From an uncultured Bacteroidales bacterium (lineage in GTDB: Bacteria > Bacteroidota > Bacteroidia > Bacteroidales > Muribaculaceae), in NCBI GenBank assembly GCA_902792895.1, contig CADBBK010000026.1, positions 1 through 63,761 on the forward strand: a DNA stretch of 63,761 nucleotides. Direction: 5' to 3'. The notes beneath the pieces were generated by a model. The model ran no database searches. It saw nothing but the letters and a program-made list of their open reading frames with translations, and was not told the DNA's origin. A program made the translations under genes and the position numbers. The first letter of the stretch is position 1. Every line of letters begins with the position of its first letter. Positions 44,083 through 52,870 of this stretch are shown here, piece after piece.

Positions 44083-45621
44083 TTAATAGTTGTTCTGAAC
44101 CAGTGTGGGGTCAGCGTCAAGTTCGCTCTGAGCCAGGGGGATGTACTTCTTGCTCGGAGTCCAGCTGTTGGTACGATAGCCATAGTTATCGGGAACGAGA
44201 ACAGTCGAAGCCTTCTGGGTAGCACCGGCGATGCCTTCGGCACGCACGAGGTCAAAGTAACGCTTGCCCTCGCCACAGAACTCCAGATGGCGCTCGGTGA
44301 AGATGTCGTCGATGGTGACGGTGGTCAAGTTACCCAGTCCTGCACGGTTGCGCACCTGGTTAACATAGCCAGCAGCCTCAGCGGCACTGCCACCCGTCTG
44401 CAGGAGCAGCTCGGCAGCATTCAGCAGGGTCTCGGCATAGCGGTAGATACGCTTGTTGTTGTTATAGTTCAGGTTCTTGGAAGTGGGGCAATCCTTGTTG
44501 TTTTCGGACTGCGGACGATACTTGCCGTGCCAGATGTGGGTATCCTGGTAACGCTCGGTGTAGCTGTAACCACGCACATCCCAGCAAGTAACATCGCGGC
44601 GCAGGTCGCCCTCGGCATACATGTTGTAGGTTTCCACGCGCATGGGCAGGAATCCCCAACCGTCGTTGCCGCTGTCCCAGCCTTCTCCACCGCCCCAGCC
44701 GTTGGGCGAGCACAAGGTGGGGAATATGGTACCACCGGCATTCAGTGCAGCAACACCCCAGTCACGCTGGGCCTGATCATCGTTGTAGTTGATCTCAAAG
44801 ATGCTCTCGGAGCACCACTCGCCACGCTCCTGCCACAGGTCACTGAAGCTGGGATTGAGGGAGTAGTTGCTGTCGGCGATGATCTGCTTCATGTAACCCA
44901 AAGCAGTAGCATAGCGAGCAGCGTCGTTCTGATACATAGCCATCTCGGCGTAGAGCATGTAGGCGAAAGCCTGGCTCACACGGCCTGACTCGGCATTGGG
45001 CCAACGCATGGGCAACACGTTAGATGCGATGATCTCCTCGAGTTCCGGCATCAGCTTGTTGTAAATCTCGTCGGCCGAGAGCTGCGGAGCGGTGTAAGGC
45101 TGCGAAAGGTTCTCCAGATAGAAGGGAACGTTGCCGTAGTAGTGCCACAGGATGTTGTAATAGTACACGCGCAGCAAGCGAGCCTGCATCTCCATGGAGC
45201 GGCGGAAACTCTCGCTGGCTTCTCCGGGCCATGATGCATACTTGATAGCGTCGTTGCAACGCTTGATGCCGCTGTAGAAGTCGCCCCACAGGGTGGAAAG
45301 GGTGTTGTTACCGTCAGCCTCAAAGTTGAACAGACGGTGCCAGTGCTGGTTGTCGGTGTTATCGGAACCTCCTACCCAGAAGTCGTCACCCATGATTTCA
45401 CCATCGACGGTGAGGTCGTTGTAGGCTACGTTGTCCCAGTCGGGCCAATGCAGAGGAGCATAGGCAGAAGTGAGTGCCTCGTTGAGCGTCTCCTCGGTGG
45501 TATAATATTCCTCGAGGGGCTCACCGGTCGGGTTCTTCACCTCAAGAAAACCGTCGCTGCAGGCAGTCAGGGCCATAGCCACTGCACACAGGCCTGCTAT
45601 GATAGAAATATGCTTATTCAT
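44083..45621 (-). CDS. SusD/RagB-type nutrient-binding lipoprotein
   Basis: 512 residues. Lipobox AVAMALTAC, then the SusD fold: LEVKNPTGEPLEEYYTTEET, LYYYNILWHYYGNVPFYLEN, YAETLLNAAELLLQTGGSAA (TPR) and the C-terminal DDIFTERHLEFCGEGKRYFD motif. It caps the SusC channel and binds glycan. 23 bases after susC. Confidence 0.96.
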   Translation of the reverse strand: MNKHISIIAGLCAVAMALTACSDGFLEVKNPTGEPLEEYYTTEETLNEALTSAYAPLHWPDWDNVAYNDLTVDGEIMGDDFWVGGSDNTDNQHWHRLFNFEADGNNTLSTLWGDFYSGIKRCNDAIKYASWPGEASESFRRSMEMQARLLRVYYYNILWHYYGNVPFYLENLSQPYTAPQLSADEIYNKLMPELEEIIASNVLPMRWPNAESGRVSQAFAYMLYAEMAMYQNDAARYATALGYMKQIIADSNYSLNPSFSDLWQERGEWCSESIFEINYNDDQAQRDWGVAALNAGGTIFPTLCSPNGWGGGEGWDSGNDGWGFLPMRVETYNMYAEGDLRRDVTCWDVRGYSYTERYQDTHIWHGKYRPQSENNKDCPTSKNLNYNNNKRIYRYAETLLNAAELLLQTGGSAAEAAGYVNQVRNRAGLGNLTTVTIDDIFTERHLEFCGEGKRYFDLVRAEGIAGATQKASTVLVPDNYGYRTNSWTPSKKYIPLAQSELDADPTLVQNNY

Positions 45622-45644
45622 ATTGATAATTCTTTTTAGGATTG

Positions 45645-48600
45645 TTAGAATGAGAGGTTAAGTCCGACAGTGTAGGTGCGGGCCTGCGGATAAACACCGT
45701 AGTCAACACCGAGGCTGGTTGAACCGGAGCCGATTTCAGGATCGAAGCCCCAGTACTTGGTCCAGGTGAACAGGTTCTCGGCGCGACCGTAAACGCGCAG
45801 ACGGCTGATGCCGACCTTGTTGGTGAGGCGCGGGTTCAAGGTATAACCGAGCGTGATGTTCTTCAGACGCAGATAGCTGCCGTCCTGGATGTACATGTCG
45901 CTGCATACCCAGTTCTTGGAGTCGCCCAGGGTGGGCACGGTGTTGCTGGTGCCTTCACCGGTCCAACGCTGGAGCACCCAAGTGGGATAGTTACCGGAGG
46001 CGATGTCCTGGCGGTAGGTGGCGTCGAATACGTCGGCACCATGTACGCCCTGGAAGAAGACGCCAAAGTCAAATCCTCTCCAGTCCATATCGAAGTTCAG
46101 ACCAAAGGTCCAGTCGGGCACACCGTTACCGATGTTGGTACGGTCGTCGCTGTTGATCTTGTTGTCATGGTTGGTGTCCACGAAGCGGAAGTCACCGGGG
46201 TTAGACGAAGTGCCGTACTTGCTGTTGTAAGCCTCGGCCTCGGCCATATTCTGGATGATACCATCGGTCTTGTAACCGTAGAAGAAGGGGAAGGGCTGGC
46301 CGTTCTCGGCACGAGTGCCACCGTCGCTGAACTGGCTGATGCCGTAGTTCAGGAAGCCCGTGTCATTACCCAGGTTCTTCAGCTTGTTCTTCAGGTAGGA
46401 AGCATTGCCTCTCAAGGCGAAGTGAACGTCGGATACGTTCCAACGGTAGCCAAGCTCAAACTCGACACCGCTGTTCTCCATGTCACCCACGTTGGCCAGC
46501 GGGCGAGCCTCACCCACGTAGCTGGGGATGGGCATCTCGATAATCATACCGTTGGTCTTCTTGATGTAGTAGTCAACGCTGAAGGTCAGCTTGTTGCTCC
46601 AGAAGCCAAGATCGATACCGAGGTCGGTCTGTTCGCTCTCCTCCCACTTCAGGTCCTCGTTAGCCAGGCGGTTGGCCTTGGAGCCGTAAACCATGGCTGC
46701 GGTCTGTCCGAAGTAGAAGTTACTGGAACCGCCCATTGCGGTAAGGGTGGTATAAGCAAAGTCACCGATGTTGTCGTTACCGTTCTTACCCCAGCTGACA
46801 CGCAACTTGAGGTTGCTCAGCCAGTCACGCGTGTTCTCCATGAACTTCTCGTTCATGATGTTCCAACCTGCTGAGAACGAGGGGAAGATACCATACCTGT
46901 GGTTTGAACCGAAGCGGCTCGAACCATCGCGGCGAACGGTAGCCTGGAACATGTAGCGCTCGTCGTAGTTGTAGCTTACGCGTGCGAACATAGAAGAAAG
47001 ACGGTGCTCGGTGTAGGGACCACCCCACACACCCACGAGGCTCGTGGCACCCGTCATCTTGCCGTCGGCATCGGTCGAAATCTCCAGATCGCCGCCGGTG
47101 GTGTAGTTGATGCTGGGCTTATCGGGATTCACGAGATACCAGTGTGAACCACCCAGTTCGTCGCCCTTGAACTTCAAGGCACTCTGGCCGAGCACGACAC
47201 CGATGGTGTGCTTGCCGAAGGTCTTGTCGTAGGTCACGGTGTTCTCAATCTGCCAGGTGCAGTTGTTGCCCTTGAAGGAGGTTGCCGAGGTGTGGTCGGC
47301 ATTGTTGTTACCCGAGAGGTAGTACTCCTGCAGGGTAGCGCCATTGTAGCCCCAGAACGAGAGCTCGGCGCTGTAGGTGAAGTGATACTTCAGAGCATCC
47401 CACAGCTGCAGGTCAACCGAGAACTTGGGCATGAACTTGTGGCTCCAGTTCTTGTTGGGGTTGCCGTGCATCATGGCGATGGGGTTGTTCTGCTCCTGAT
47501 AGCTACCGATGAAACCGGGGATGGTGTAAGGATTACCGTTCTCGTCACGATAGAGGTCGTAGGCGCTGTAGCGGTCGATCATCTCCTGCGCCAGGTCACC
47601 CCTGAGGGTGACGGGCAGCGTGGGAGCCAGATAGAGGGCCGAACCCAGAGGTGAGCCCCAAGTGGAGTTGGCCTCGATACCCGTGCTGTGCACGCGCATA
47701 TAAGAGAGGTTGGCACCCAGATCAAGTTTGTTCAGGAAGTTACGCTCCTTGGTGGCATCCAGGAGGTTGAACATGTTGTTGGTGCGGATGGTCAGACGGT
47801 CGTAATTGGACTGTCCGTAGTTACCGCCCACGATACCGTCCTGGGTGAAGTAACCCAGCGAGACGTAGTAGTTCACCTTCTCGGTGGCACCGCTCACGCT
47901 CACGTCGTGCTGCATGATGGGTGCGTTGTCGTTGAAGAGGAGTTTCTGCCAGTCGGTACCGAAGCCCTCAATCTTGTCGCCGTTGGCGTCGGTCAGGTTG
48001 TAAGGATCGGCATAAAGCGGAGACAAACCGTTCTGAATGCGACGCTCGTTCTGCAGGATAGCATAGTCGGTAGCACCGGTCACCTTGCGCTTTCTCCAGG
48101 CACTCTGCCAGCCATAGGAGAAGTCGTAGTTGATGTTGGCGCGGCCCATCTTACCCTTCTTGGTGGTCACGAGGATGACACCGTTGGCAGCACGAGCACC
48201 GTAGATGGCGCCCGAAGCGGCATCCTTCAGCACCTCGATACTCTCGATATCGTTGGGGTTCACGCTCTCCATACCGTACTGGTCGGTGGGCATGCCGTCG
48301 ATGATGTAAAGAGGGTTGGAGTTGTTGATGGTGCCGATACCGCGTACGCGGATCATCGACTGAGATCCGGGCTGACCAGAGGACGAGGTGACGGTGACAC
48401 CGGCAGCCATACCCTTCAGGGCATCCTCGGCACGCAGGCGGGTCTTACCAGCCAAGTCTTCGGCCGAAACCTTGGCGATGGAGGCCGTCACGACGCTCTT
48501 CTTCTGCACACCGTAACCGATGACAACTACCTCGTTGAGCAGCTCAGCGTCCTCGGTGAGAGTGATGTGCATGTCCTGGCTAGCAAGCACGGTCTGCTTG

Positions 48601-48833
48601 CCGTAGCCCACATAACTGATTTCCAACTCGGCACCCGCGGGCGCGTTGATGGAGAAATTGCCGTCGAAGTCCGATACTGTGGTGTTCGACGTTCCCTTTT
48701 GCACAATCGTGGCACCAATCACGGGTTCACCGTTGGGATCAACGATAGTGCCCGTGAAGGTCTGATTCTGTGCAAATGCCACTATGGACAGCATGACCGT
48801 CAACAGCAGCGAAAGTAATCTTTTCTCTTTCAT
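45645..48833 (-). CDS. SusC/RagA-type TonB-linked outer-membrane channel
   Basis: 1062 residues. Signal peptide MKEKRLLSLLLTVMLSIVAF, N-terminal carboxypeptidase-regulatory-like domain (GTIVDPNGEPVIGATIVQKG), TonB-box region (LNEVVVIGYGVQKKS), plug (LRAEDALKGMAAGVTVTSSS, IRVRGIGTINNSNPLYIIDG) and barrel ending YTVGLNLSF. It imports glucan oligosaccharides across the outer membrane with SusD. First gene of the operon. Confidence 0.97.
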   Translation of the reverse strand: MKEKRLLSLLLTVMLSIVAFAQNQTFTGTIVDPNGEPVIGATIVQKGTSNTTVSDFDGNFSINAPAGAELEISYVGYGKQTVLASQDMHITLTEDAELLNEVVVIGYGVQKKSVVTASIAKVSAEDLAGKTRLRAEDALKGMAAGVTVTSSSGQPGSQSMIRVRGIGTINNSNPLYIIDGMPTDQYGMESVNPNDIESIEVLKDAASGAIYGARAANGVILVTTKKGKMGRANINYDFSYGWQSAWRKRKVTGATDYAILQNERRIQNGLSPLYADPYNLTDANGDKIEGFGTDWQKLLFNDNAPIMQHDVSVSGATEKVNYYVSLGYFTQDGIVGGNYGQSNYDRLTIRTNNMFNLLDATKERNFLNKLDLGANLSYMRVHSTGIEANSTWGSPLGSALYLAPTLPVTLRGDLAQEMIDRYSAYDLYRDENGNPYTIPGFIGSYQEQNNPIAMMHGNPNKNWSHKFMPKFSVDLQLWDALKYHFTYSAELSFWGYNGATLQEYYLSGNNNADHTSATSFKGNNCTWQIENTVTYDKTFGKHTIGVVLGQSALKFKGDELGGSHWYLVNPDKPSINYTTGGDLEISTDADGKMTGATSLVGVWGGPYTEHRLSSMFARVSYNYDERYMFQATVRRDGSSRFGSNHRYGIFPSFSAGWNIMNEKFMENTRDWLSNLKLRVSWGKNGNDNIGDFAYTTLTAMGGSSNFYFGQTAAMVYGSKANRLANEDLKWEESEQTDLGIDLGFWSNKLTFSVDYYIKKTNGMIIEMPIPSYVGEARPLANVGDMENSGVEFELGYRWNVSDVHFALRGNASYLKNKLKNLGNDTGFLNYGISQFSDGGTRAENGQPFPFFYGYKTDGIIQNMAEAEAYNSKYGTSSNPGDFRFVDTNHDNKINSDDRTNIGNGVPDWTFGLNFDMDWRGFDFGVFFQGVHGADVFDATYRQDIASGNYPTWVLQRWTGEGTSNTVPTLGDSKNWVCSDMYIQDGSYLRLKNITLGYTLNPRLTNKVGISRLRVYGRAENLFTWTKYWGFDPEIGSGSTSLGVDYGVYPQARTYTVGLNLSF

Positions 48834-48966
48834 GTCACATTGTTGATTGGTTAATTGATAAATATTGATATTGAATAGTTGTTTTCAACCTATGGTGATA
48901 GTCTCGGTAGGTGGAGCGGGATGATAAGATTGCCCGCTCGGCGGTTTGCATCTCGGCTTGCGATTG

Positions 48967-48974
48967 CAAAAATA
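48967..48974 (-). promoter_or_regulatory. -7 box (TATTTTTG) of the susC operon
   Basis: Minus strand TATTTTTG, 134 bases before the susC ATG, leaving a long structured leader. Confidence 0.5.
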
Positions 48975-49192
48975 TATATAAAAGGTAGGAGCCGAACGGG
49001 CAGGAAACAAAAAAGTGGATGTTTTGAGGCCACATTTTATCGCAACAGATTGATATCTAGATATTTGCAAAATCTCAAGAATCGTTAAAAAGTGGTTAAA
49101 ATATAGCAATGCCCCTATTCCCGAAAACCACGATTTCATCGACTTTTTTCCCATTTTTGTTGCCTTTTATTGTTTTTCCCATTACTTTTGCA

Positions 49193-49200
49193 ACGACATA
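49193..49200 (+). promoter_or_regulatory. -7 box (TACTTTTG) of the PUL regulator
   Basis: TACTTTTG 17 bases before the ATG at 49218, ruling out the upstream in-frame start at 49170. Confidence 0.65.
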
Positions 49201-49217
49201 AACACTCTGAAGTTTAC

Positions 49218-50873
49218 ATGAAAACCAGCATCATTATATGGGCGATTCTGCTATCGGCATTTTCGCTTCCAACTTTAGCCGCCGACATTGACCTGGAGCA
49301 AGCCTATCGGCAACTCGACGAAGCCATCGCCGAGACCGGCCGCTATGTTCAGGAGAGAGAAAACCGCATCCACAAGTTCAAGACGGCCCTTGAGGTGACC
49401 AGCGACGACGGGGTGCAGTATGACATGTGCCGCCACCTCTATGACGAGTACAGACCCTACATCAGTGACTCAGCCATCTATTACATCGGCCGATGCATCC
49501 AACTTGCCGAGCGCCAGGGCAACCGAACCCGCACTGACGAGTGCCGCTTGCTGCTGGCCTATCAGTGCACCGAATCCGGCATGTATCATGAGGCGATGGA
49601 TATCCTGGAGTCAATCGACGAGCAGCACATCGATGATGCCGTCAACCGCCGGCATTATTACAACACGATAGCCCACCTGTACGGTGAGTTGGGCTATTAC
49701 TGCAGGGTGCCGAGCCTACAGCGTGAGTACTATGCCAAGCAGAACAAATACAATAGCCTGATTGACATGGCCCAACTCCCCGCCGATGACGATGAGACCT
49801 TGCAGATGAGGGAACTCAAGTGTTTTGCCGAGGGTGATGCTCAGGGTGCCCTGCGCTACAGCGACCTGCGCCTCAAGCAGACACAGGAAGGCTCGCATCA
49901 GTATGCCATCGTCGCCTTTTACCGCTACCTGGACTACAGCCTGTTGGGCGACTCGGTCCAGGCACGTTACTGGGTCACGCAGTCGGCGTTGAGCGACGTC
50001 AAGAACGCCGTCATGGATCAGGGCGCGATGTGGGAACTGGCCAATCTGCTCATGTCCGATGGCGACATGGACCGCGCCTACCGGTATATCCATTTTGCAT
50101 GGCAGTGTGCGAGCCGTTTCAACACAGTGAAGCGCAACAGCCAGATTTCGCCCGTGCTGACCGCCATCAGCGACAACTATGAGGCCTCGCTCAAGCGAGC
50201 CAACCGCCAACTGCTGGCACTCGCCGTGGTGGCGAGCCTGTTGGCAGCCCTGTTCCTAGTCATCCTCTTCTACAGCAACAGCCAGCGCAAGAAACTCGCG
50301 CGTGCCCGTAACGAGCTGAGCGACAGCAATGCCCAGTTGGCGCAGCTCAATGCGCAGTTGTCCGACCTGAACGCCCAGATGCGGCAGACCAACACACAGC
50401 TCAACGAGTCCAACCGCGTCAAGGACGAGTATGTGGGACGATTCATCCACCTGTGCTCCTTCTATATCGACCGCCTCGACGAGATGCGCAAACGCGTCCA
50501 CAAACTGGCCAAGAGCCGTGACCTGGACGCCCTGTACCAGTTCACGGCCGGCAACGAGCACCGCGACAAGAACCTGTCGGAGCTGTACGAAATGTTCGAC
50601 AGCACCTTCCTGCACCTGTTCCCCAACTTCGTCGATGATTTCAACGCCCTGTTGCGTCCCGAGTGCCGAGTCACCCTACCCGAGCCTGGAACGCTCAACA
50701 CCGACATCCGCATCTTTGCCCTCATCCGTCTGGGCATCGAGGACAGCAGCCGTATCGCCGAGTTCCTGCACTACTCGGTCAACACCATCTATAATTACCG
50801 CGCCAAGATCAAAAACGGCGCCATTATCGACCGCGACACCTTCGAGGCCCAAGTCAAAGCCATCGGCATGTAA
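49218..50873 (+). CDS. DUF6377/SusR-like membrane-bound transcriptional regulator
   Basis: 551 residues. Signal-anchor MKTSIIIWAILLSAFSLPTL, a periplasmic TPR-rich sensor region (about 25-330, with pairs of helices such as YDMCRHLYDEYRPYISDSAI), one membrane helix (LLALAVVASLLAALFLVILF), a cytoplasmic coiled coil built of LNAQLSDLNAQ-type repeats, and a C-terminal domain with a LuxR-like helix-turn-helix (LGIEDSSRIAEFLHYSVNTI, YNYRAKIKNGA). Divergent from susC, so it likely senses a glucan fragment in the periplasm and switches on the PUL. Confidence 0.85.
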   Translation: MKTSIIIWAILLSAFSLPTLAADIDLEQAYRQLDEAIAETGRYVQERENRIHKFKTALEVTSDDGVQYDMCRHLYDEYRPYISDSAIYYIGRCIQLAERQGNRTRTDECRLLLAYQCTESGMYHEAMDILESIDEQHIDDAVNRRHYYNTIAHLYGELGYYCRVPSLQREYYAKQNKYNSLIDMAQLPADDDETLQMRELKCFAEGDAQGALRYSDLRLKQTQEGSHQYAIVAFYRYLDYSLLGDSVQARYWVTQSALSDVKNAVMDQGAMWELANLLMSDGDMDRAYRYIHFAWQCASRFNTVKRNSQISPVLTAISDNYEASLKRANRQLLALAVVASLLAALFLVILFYSNSQRKKLARARNELSDSNAQLAQLNAQLSDLNAQMRQTNTQLNESNRVKDEYVGRFIHLCSFYIDRLDEMRKRVHKLAKSRDLDALYQFTAGNEHRDKNLSELYEMFDSTFLHLFPNFVDDFNALLRPECRVTLPEPGTLNTDIRIFALIRLGIEDSSRIAEFLHYSVNTIYNYRAKIKNGAIIDRDTFEAQVKAIGM

Positions 50874-50926
50874 CCCACTACGACGCTCCAAGCGCCGAAT
50901 AGCCTACATTCACAAGCAAGCAAACG

Positions 50927-50959
50927 AGAAAGCCACTGATGTGGCTTTCTTGCTATTTT
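50927..50959 (+). terminator. Terminator after the PUL regulator
   Basis: 10-bp stem AGAAAGCCAC/GTGGCTTTCT with loop TGAT, followed by TGCTATTTT. Confidence 0.8.
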
Positions 50960-51014
50960 CATCCCAAAAGCGCAAAAAAATGCTGAATTATTAGCAAAAA
51001 CCACCGTTTTTGAT

Positions 51015-51022
51015 TATCTTTG
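51015..51022 (+). promoter_or_regulatory. -7 box (TATCTTTG) before the broken nuclease-like gene
   Basis: TATCTTTG 20 bases before the ATG at 51043. With the gene now cut short, this promoter probably drives the AT-rich gene behind it. Confidence 0.6.
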
Positions 51023-51042
51023 CAGCGAAATCTATTGCCTTT

Positions 51043-51267
51043 ATGAACGGAATTAGCAACAAAAAGAAATTGTTTACAAAGTCGGCATTCAAGATTGCGC
51101 TTGAATGCCCACGCAAGTTGTATTACTACCGTAATCCTGAGATATATGCCAATGCTGATGTGGAGGACGAATTCCTGCAGGCGCTGGCCGAGGGTGGTTT
51201 CCAGGTGGGCGAACTCGCCACCATGGCCATGGTCTTCATCTGGGAATTTTTCAACCAACACGTTTAA
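51043..51267 (+). pseudogene. 5' fragment of a DUF2779/PD-(D/E)XK nuclease-like gene
   Basis: 74 codons. KLFTKSAFKIALECPRKLYY and the following EDEFLQALAEGGFQVGELA resemble the N-terminus of large DUF2779-type proteins in Bacteroidales, which have Cas4-like nuclease features and are several hundred residues long. After VGELA the sequence becomes unrelated (TMAMVFIWEFFNQHV) and stops; no downstream part of such a gene is found. It appears cut by the arrival of the AT-rich gene that begins 20 bases later. Confidence 0.65.
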
Positions 51268-51287
51268 CTAAATAAATTTTATTTAAA

Positions 51288-52670
51288 ATGAAAAGTACAT
51301 ATTTTAGTTCGGTTTCATTAGCAGTAAATAGTAAAATGGACATAATCTGCAAGGACTTCATGAATGGTTATGAAAATTTTGCAAAAAGAAATAATAGGTC
51401 CAAAGCCAAAACAAGTGTTTCGGCCGTAAAGAAGAAAAGCGATGAATCAAATTCTCATCAGCAATACCGTAGTGCAATTAATCAGTTGGTTCATTCTCTG
51501 TTAGGGATCTCATGTATTCCAATTTTTATTGCCAATTTTGACGAGGTAATAGCTGTATTATATGACGCTGGAGAGAAAGAATATGCAAAACAAGTAGCAC
51601 GAATTGCATATTATTATATTCTTTCTAATAACTTGCAAAACAAAACTCACACAACAGGAACAGCAATTAAGGTTTTTGTGGATTATGTAAACTGCAGAAG
51701 AAAGAGGCCGTCTTTTAGCTGCTCTTTGCTAGTGGTGTCAAAAATAAAAAATGACATTGATTCATTTTGTAAAGATCACCAACTTTATTCTAAATCGAAT
51801 TTGATTTCAAAAATGGAATCACGTCTCAGAAGACAAGATAGGCTTTCAGGAGATAAGATATGGCTTCCCCTAGGCCTTATTGCTAAAATATATAATCCTA
51901 GCGGAAGCAAGAACCCCAAAGACAAACGCTTCATTGACTGGATTAATTCAATAGCACAGAATATATTTATTCATTATGAAGACGGTGGACTAGTGAAAGC
52001 ATCAAAGCTTAAAGATGTAGCTGCAATAGAACTTGAGTCAAATCCTTTAAAGTCTAATCCAAACAATAAGAAAGTTTATGTGATTTTGGATAGAGGTGGT
52101 AGATACGAAGCATTGACACCTACGGGTGTTTTAAATAAGAAAGATTATATGGAAATTGATATCATAAAAGACATTGTTATCGACCATGTTAATCCCATTG
52201 ATTTGACATTGAGAAATTTAGGCAACGCTGGAAAGTTGACAAACTTAGATACTGTATCAACAGCGATGCAGTCTAGCAAAAATGTTCTTGATGCATACAA
52301 TCATTTATTGAAATCTAAGAAGTTGTCATCTGTTTTTAAAGATGACTTGTATAAGGAACTTATTTCTATAAGTAGTGATAGTCCATGTCGCTTGATGGTG
52401 GCAGATTTGAATAATGCAAAGAGTAATCTAACGGAATATAAATATATCCGCAAAGTAAAAAATAAAAAAGAGTATTTCGGGATTGTTTACGGTGATGTTC
52501 TCAACGAGGCTTGCAAGGATCAATTTGGCTCTGATTATGTAATTTGTCACTGTCTTGACAATTCATTTCCATCTAGCTCAGCTATAATCTATACTAAGGC
52601 TGATTTCAGTAAATTAAACTTAGAATCCAAAAAAATTAAACTCAGTAAGATTGATATAAATTTGATATAG
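51288..52670 (+). CDS. AT-rich orphan protein of unknown function, possible defence gene
   Basis: 460 residues, with base composition and codon use (many AAA, AAT, ATA, TTA codons) far more AT-rich than neighbours. Mostly helical; no signal peptide or membrane helix. Around residue 270 is VYVILDRGGRYEALTPTGVL, followed by DIVIDHVNPIDLTLRNLGNA and LTNLDTVS, whose DHVNP...NL pattern faintly recalls an HNH nuclease core, but the rest of the motif is missing, so this is weak. It lies inside a disrupted nuclease-like gene and lacks its own clear promoter. Recently acquired DNA is likely. Confidence 0.7.
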   Translation: MKSTYFSSVSLAVNSKMDIICKDFMNGYENFAKRNNRSKAKTSVSAVKKKSDESNSHQQYRSAINQLVHSLLGISCIPIFIANFDEVIAVLYDAGEKEYAKQVARIAYYYILSNNLQNKTHTTGTAIKVFVDYVNCRRKRPSFSCSLLVVSKIKNDIDSFCKDHQLYSKSNLISKMESRLRRQDRLSGDKIWLPLGLIAKIYNPSGSKNPKDKRFIDWINSIAQNIFIHYEDGGLVKASKLKDVAAIELESNPLKSNPNNKKVYVILDRGGRYEALTPTGVLNKKDYMEIDIIKDIVIDHVNPIDLTLRNLGNAGKLTNLDTVSTAMQSSKNVLDAYNHLLKSKKLSSVFKDDLYKELISISSDSPCRLMVADLNNAKSNLTEYKYIRKVKNKKEYFGIVYGDVLNEACKDQFGSDYVICHCLDNSFPSSSAIIYTKADFSKLNLESKKIKLSKIDINLI

Positions 52671-52707
52671 CAATTTTTAATAAGAATCGTTAAGTAGAGC
52701 TGGGACC

Positions 52708-52783
52708 AGTTTTTCCGACAGGGGGTGTAAAGATATACCGACGGTATTGTGTGGGACGGGTCGAAAGATTCGTCCTACTTTTG
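52708..52783 (+). promoter_or_regulatory. Shared island promoter element, copy 1
   Basis: AGTTTTTC (52708-52715), then AAGATATACCGA (52730-52741), then 34 bases to the -7 box TACTTTTG (52776-52783). The same three blocks with nearly the same spacing occur at 55136-55209. Likely a common regulator site. Confidence 0.55.
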
Positions 52784-52848
52784 CAGTGTCATTTTTTTTG
52801 AAGGGGGATAATTGGAGTCTATTATTTGCTTTTTTCAGAAAAAAATAT

Positions 52849-52856
52849 TATATTTG
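52849..52856 (+). promoter_or_regulatory. Second -7 box (TATATTTG) before the 52871 gene
   Basis: TATATTTG 14 bases upstream of the ATG at 52871. The gene may have two promoters, this one and that at 52776-52783. Confidence 0.4.
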
Positions 52857-52870
52857 TTCAACGAAGAATC

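Larger units (their letters stand above)
48834..49217. other. Divergent control region of the PUL and its regulator
   Basis: Holds the susC -7 box (48967-48974, minus), the regulator's -7 box (49193-49200, plus), a 10-of-11 inverted repeat GCCCGCTCGGC (48932-48942) / GCCGAACGGGC (48991-49001) that brackets the susC -7 box, and in the susC leader a GAGCGGG/CCCGCTC hairpin (48914-48939). The inverted repeat is a reasonable regulator-binding site. No gene seen. Confidence 0.5.

Noticed and set aside
52826-52870. Upstream start (MLFSEKNIIF) for the 52871 gene
   Set aside because: It would overlap the TATATTTG box at 52849-52856; kept as an alternative only if the 52776 promoter is the one in use.
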